Assembly: GCA_016748015.1 (NCBI GenBank)
Contig: JAAOMT010000226.1
Span: 664,604 to 728,603, forward strand
DNA length: 64,000 nucleotides
Reading direction: 5' to 3'
Source: Geosiphon pyriformis
Lineage: Eukaryota; Glomeromycota; Glomeromycetes; Archaeosporales; Geosiphonaceae
Shown here: positions 59,785 to 64,000 of the stretch, piece after piece
Layout: every line of letters starts with the position of its first letter
Position numbering within the stretch: position 1 is the stretch's first letter
Notes under the pieces: generated by a model
What the model was told of the DNA's origin: nothing
Database searches by the model: none
Seen by the model: only the letters and a program-made list of their open reading frames with translations
Made by a program: the position numbers and the translations under genes

Positions 59785-62700
59785 ATGGACCAAATGATGG
59801 CTTTCGAAACAGTATTTGCAATACATAGTTTTGAAGCAGAAAATCCAGATGAAGTGCCCTTTGAAGTGGGTGAGCCCATTATTGTTCTCGAGAAAGACGA
59901 AATGTTTGGAGATGGATGGTGGCAGGTAATTACACTTTTTTTAAGTTTATATATATTAAATATTTAGTATTTCCTTTATTAATCAATGTGATTTTCGTAA
60001 AAAAGGGTCAAAACATCCATGGACAAACTGGACTCTTTCCAATGAACTATACTACTCCTGAGAACCCTCATATCCCATATTTGGAAACCAAAATACATCC
60101 CCAAATGTTAGAACAAGAGGAAGATCATCAAAGATACTCGAATTCCAGTTTTCAATCACCTGAAATATTACCTATCCCATTTGCTGATGGTCATCAAAAT
60201 AATATTTACTTTCGTCCAATCTCTCAGCAGCTTCCATTTGCATCTAAATTGCTATCACCCCCAAGACCAAAATCAAGTGAATGGAATTCTTCACATAAGG
60301 ATAAGTTAAATTATCAAATCAGTAATATAAATGTCCCGAACCACATAAACATCCAAGATTTAATAAGTTCGGGAAACCTAAACGTTAGCGTTTCACGTTC
60401 TTCAAGCAAGAAAAGTACCACCAGCACTGTAAACGATGAAGAGTTGAATGATTTCGAAGGCAGACTGAAGAATATGGTACTTCGACAAGAATCCAGGTTT
60501 CAAAAAGAGATGCAGGAAAACATTCAGAAATCATCAAATGAACATCTTGAAGAAGAATTACAGCTCGAATACTCTCTTGAAAAAACTGAGATGTCTCAAT
60601 CAGAGTTACACAAAGAAAATGAACAAGAAGCATTTACACCTCAAGAGATATACCAATTACAAGCATCTTCTGATCCAAGTTCATCTAATTTCTCGATTAC
60701 AAACGATACAACAAGTAGTGGAGAAAGCAGTAGTCTTACTACAGCTACAAGTAACAGCAGTAAAAGTGGCCAACGTATTGGCAGCGGTATTTATCTTCAG
60801 CGTCGACGTGATCCCCGGGCAAATAATAATTCTACTAAAAGCCTTTTATCTATGAATGGATTAATAGATGTTATTGAGCAACATAAACAATTAAAAGAAA
60901 AAAAGGATCAAAATTCATCTCAAGAGGAAGAAGAAAAGCAAGAGCTGATAGAGGTTCCTCAGAAACAAGAATTAACAGAGCAAAAATCTGATGATGAAAA
61001 AAATCAAGGCGAACTTAGTAGAACAATGAGCACTTCTTCAGCTATTTCCAAATATTCAAACCATGAAAGAAAATCTTTTGCTCCATCAATGATTGATAAT
61101 CACCCGCTAGCTTGGGATGTGGATCAAGTAGGCAGCTGGCTCCATGAACAAGGATTTGAGATATTAATTAGCCAATTTATCGGTGGGATTCTCTGATTTT
61201 TTTCACTACTCTTTTGTTAAACGAAAAAAATCACTAATTGGATTGAACTTCACAGAAAATGACATCACAGGTGATGTCCTTTTAGATCTCGATTTAATCA
61301 CGTTAAAAGAATTAAATATAAAATCTTTGGGAAAGCGATTCAAAATAATGAATGCAATCGCCGAGTTAAAAACTCAATACAACATATTGGATGACCAAAA
61401 GTCACAATATGCCCCCACTGAGGTATCAACCCATTTATTTATTTTCTTTATCGTTGTCAATTTTGAATTAGAGTTCTTGTTCTTATGTAGCTAAACCTAT
61501 TATACCATTTTTCAACAAAAGAATCGTTCCTCATTCGCTAGTACTCATCGTCCCGATTCACAAATATCAACAACGACAATTAATTCAAATCGTCCTACAA
61601 GCTATAGGACAAGTTCCGTATATTCGCAATCTAAAAATAAAAATAATTCTAATCTTATGGGATTCCCAGCTCGAAACTCTATCATAATTGCATCTTCTTC
61701 CTCAAAACATAAAGCATCGAATGGAAAGCTGAACAAAAATGGTGGTAGTCTTAGAGATCAGACATTGAAACAGCAACAAGAGAGACAACATCGTCGCGAA
61801 GCGCAAAAGATTCAAAATGAAGAAGAAAGACAAAGTCATCTGGAAAGAATGAAACAGGATCAAAATGAATTAGAGCAGCCCCATGCGAGAGAACATTTTG
61901 AACAGCAGCAGCTAAATCAACCTTATCAACAACAACAAATTCCTTCACGTCCTCCGAGGCCTCATTCTCCTCAAAATTTAACGACGAACATGTATAATAC
62001 ACCACCAGCTGTATTCAGTAATAACAGCAATGCTATTTTGGAACATGGAGAGTTTACCATGAATAAAAAGACTTATAGCATCATCCCAGATTTACCAAGT
62101 GATGAGGCATTCGAAGTTAAAGATCGATTTACGGATGTGAGCAGTGTATACACTGTAAGATTTCGTTTTTTTATACATTATTTTCTAAAAACCACAAAAT
62201 AAATTAACCTTTGAATTAATTCTATTACCATCTTGTACTCAACTTTTAGAACATTTTTGCGAGTGGTCCTAATAATTCAAAAAATAAAGCTCGTGCAAGA
62301 ATTCTTTCACGACTAGGCTATTTTGCAACAGATGATAAAACATTATCGACAAGCCCTGATTTTCCATCTTTAATGCGTTCTCCATCAACTCGTGGATGGG
62401 ATTTCTTGCTGGTAAGAAAATAAAAAAATTCAAAATCACATGTTTCTAAAACTTATCAACCTAAAATATGATATACAGGAAGAAGAGGAAGATGCAATCA
62501 AAGAGTTGGAAAGAATAGAAATAGAAATGGAATCCCAACGTGATACACGTTCAAGAAATAAAGTTTCCAATTCTCAGGCACTTGTGAAGGTCAACGGGTC
62601 TGCAAGAAAAAGACTTCATGCTGTAGCTCCAGTTCCGCCAAAGAAAAATATTCAGGTAATGCATCCCACATAGATTTCTTTGCAGCCTAGCTCGCTAACT

Positions 62701-63847
62701 TTTTTTTTTTACAAACAAGGATCGGAATAGTGTCTTCGGAAATCAATCAAACTCATCACATGGTCAATACTCACGAGAACTGTACGCATTAAAATCGAGC
62801 TTCAAAAAAATTTAGCATTCAATCCTATCATTCCCTCACTCTTTTCCTCTACAAAATTCTATAGAGGTAATTTCAAACGAGAGCCAGGAGTCCCTCTTAA
62901 AATGAACCCTCCATCAATTTCCCATTCAAATTTTGATGATGGACGTATGTCACGCACCGATGACGAGATTCTTGGATTTATTGGAGTTCCTGATCACGAA
63001 GGATGGTTGAAAAAACAAGGCGAAAAGTACAAGACATGGAAAAATCGTTTCTGTATATTGAAGGGCGTGCATCTATATTATCTCAAAAGCGATAAACTGG
63101 GCAATTTTGTAGGTCAAGAAAAAGCTCAATTTTTGCTTTGGATCAACATTAATTTCAATTTGTAAATACTCAGGGGTCGAAAGATACGGGAATTAGAGGT
63201 AGAATTAACTTGACTGGTTATAAGATAATCCCGGATGAAAACATTTATCCTGGAAAATACGGATTTCGAGCCGTTCACGAAACTGAGCGAGTATACTTCT
63301 TCGCACACGATGATGCCGAGAAAACCAAAGAATGGATGAAAGCCATGATGAAAGCTACTATTACAAGAGATATGACAGGTAAGCTTTAAATTTGAACTTG
63401 GCAGGAAATTAAATATGCTAACCGAATAAATGTTTAATACTCTTATATTTGATTTCAATTTCAGCTCCAGTCATCTCTTCATGCAATATACCCACATTAC
63501 CATTAGCAGCCGCACAAAAACTGAATCCACGCCCATCATTCACACGTCCTTCTTCAGTGAGTTCCGAATACCAGCAAAATGCGGCTCGAACTTTAGGCCC
63601 ATCATCCATGGTTTATTCTCGCAGCTTATCCCCCACTGGCACCACCTATAATCATTCACTACCACCGCCATCACATCAATCAAATATGTCTTTAAACAAT
63701 TATATTTATCAATCAGAAAATCCTAATCTCCCACCCATCGCTGTGACTGATCACAGTGGTTATAATGGTACAATGCTATCATCTCATTCACCACCACATT
63801 CTCACATGGCGCCAACACCAATGGGGTATCACCAAACGTTTGTTTAA
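59785..63847 (+). CDS. BOI1/BOI2/Pob1-type SH3-SAM-PH polarity protein, 10 exons
   Basis: Exons 59785-59925, 60006-61182, 61256-61422, 61522-62154, 62250-62411, 62479-62655, 62720-62781, 62865-63108, 63174-63378 and 63465-63847 give 1116 residues in phase. SH3 at about 5-65 (AIHSFEAENPDEVPFEVGE, DGWWQ, GLFPMNYT; split by intron 1), disordered Ser/Gln/Glu-rich spacer, SAM at about 414-480 (WDVDQVGSWLHEQGF, ENDITGDVLLDLDL; split by intron 2), Pro- and Gln-rich linker, PH at about 883-985 (HEGWLKKQGEKYKTWKNRFC, YGFRAVHE, KTKEWMKAMM), Pro/Ser/His-rich tail. This order is that of yeast Boi1/2 and fission yeast Pob1, scaffolds that link Rho/Cdc42 GTPases and the exocyst to formins at sites of polar growth. 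The start gives the SH3 at the N-terminus as in the family. The last PH intron (63109-63173) is supported by frame only. Confidence 0.93.
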
Positions 63848-64000
63848 TAGTGTTTCAGTTCGCAATTTGTCGTAGTCATCCTGGTAAAACTGGTAATAGC
63901 CAAAATGATTGTCTTTTTCGTATTCACCATCAACCCAAACTAATTTTATAAATAGTATAAAAGCATTAGCAAAAATTTGTGCGATAAAAATTTCTTGTTG

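Overview
The window looks like nuclear DNA of an AT-rich filamentous fungus. Genes are split by short GT-AG introns (mostly 62-136 nt), the proteome is fungal (a BOI/Pob1-type SH3-SAM-PH polarity protein, a fungal-style secreted subtilase, small secreted double-psi beta-barrel proteins, membrane-anchored kelch proteins), and the spacers are dominated by A/T homopolymers and (AAT)n-type microsatellites. The methyltransferase family (ending in a His-Arg-Phe-rich tail) and the short RlpA/expansin-like secreted proteins resemble families I associate with arbuscular mycorrhizal fungi (Glomeromycotina). That placement is inference from memory, not a search result.

Layout. 1-3.4 kb: a decayed kelch/transmembrane gene (lost start codon, one nonsense codon, one single-base frameshift) and, converging on it, a minus-strand coding relic. 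5.3-6.6 kb: a five-exon SAM-dependent methyltransferase, copy 1. 8.4-8.7 kb: a candidate small secreted His-rich peptide. 9.8-29.6 kb: four paralogous secreted RlpA/expansin-like genes (9.85, 19.9, 27.2 and 29.1 kb), with a four-exon secreted S8 subtilase (21.5-24.6 kb) and a poorly resolved gene or relic (15.2-16.7 kb) among them. 29.6-37 kb is gene-poor. 37-39.3 kb holds two Tc1/mariner transposase relics on opposite strands. 39.8-41.6 kb: an intact six-exon kelch/transmembrane gene. 42.7-44.0 kb: methyltransferase copy 2, inverted relative to copy 1. 45.7-47.7 kb: a five-exon single-pass membrane protein with a long helical C-terminal region, family unknown. 50.3-50.9 kb: an internally deleted Tc1 relic. 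51-55.5 kb: a block of extreme AT content with no genes. 55.5-59 kb: an island of more balanced composition with broken coding segments. 59.8-63.8 kb: a ten-exon SH3-SAM-PH gene.

Functional themes. Several genes are secreted or surface-exposed: four RlpA-like proteins, the subtilase with a PA domain, the kelch ectodomain proteins and perhaps the His-rich peptide. This suggests a region used for cell-wall or host/environment interaction. All four RlpA-like genes carry a TATA-type box about 210-260 bp upstream of the start codon, and the adjacent pair shares a further 28-bp upstream block.

Exon structures below were derived by hand from GT/AG sites, reading-frame continuity and comparison between paralogues. 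The two methyltransferase copies validate each other's splice sites. I found no CRISPR array, no rRNA and no convincing tRNA. No wholly new system is demonstrated. The strongest oddities are the mosaic divergence of the methyltransferase pair, the shared promoter architecture of the RlpA-like cluster, and the unassigned membrane/coiled-coil protein.
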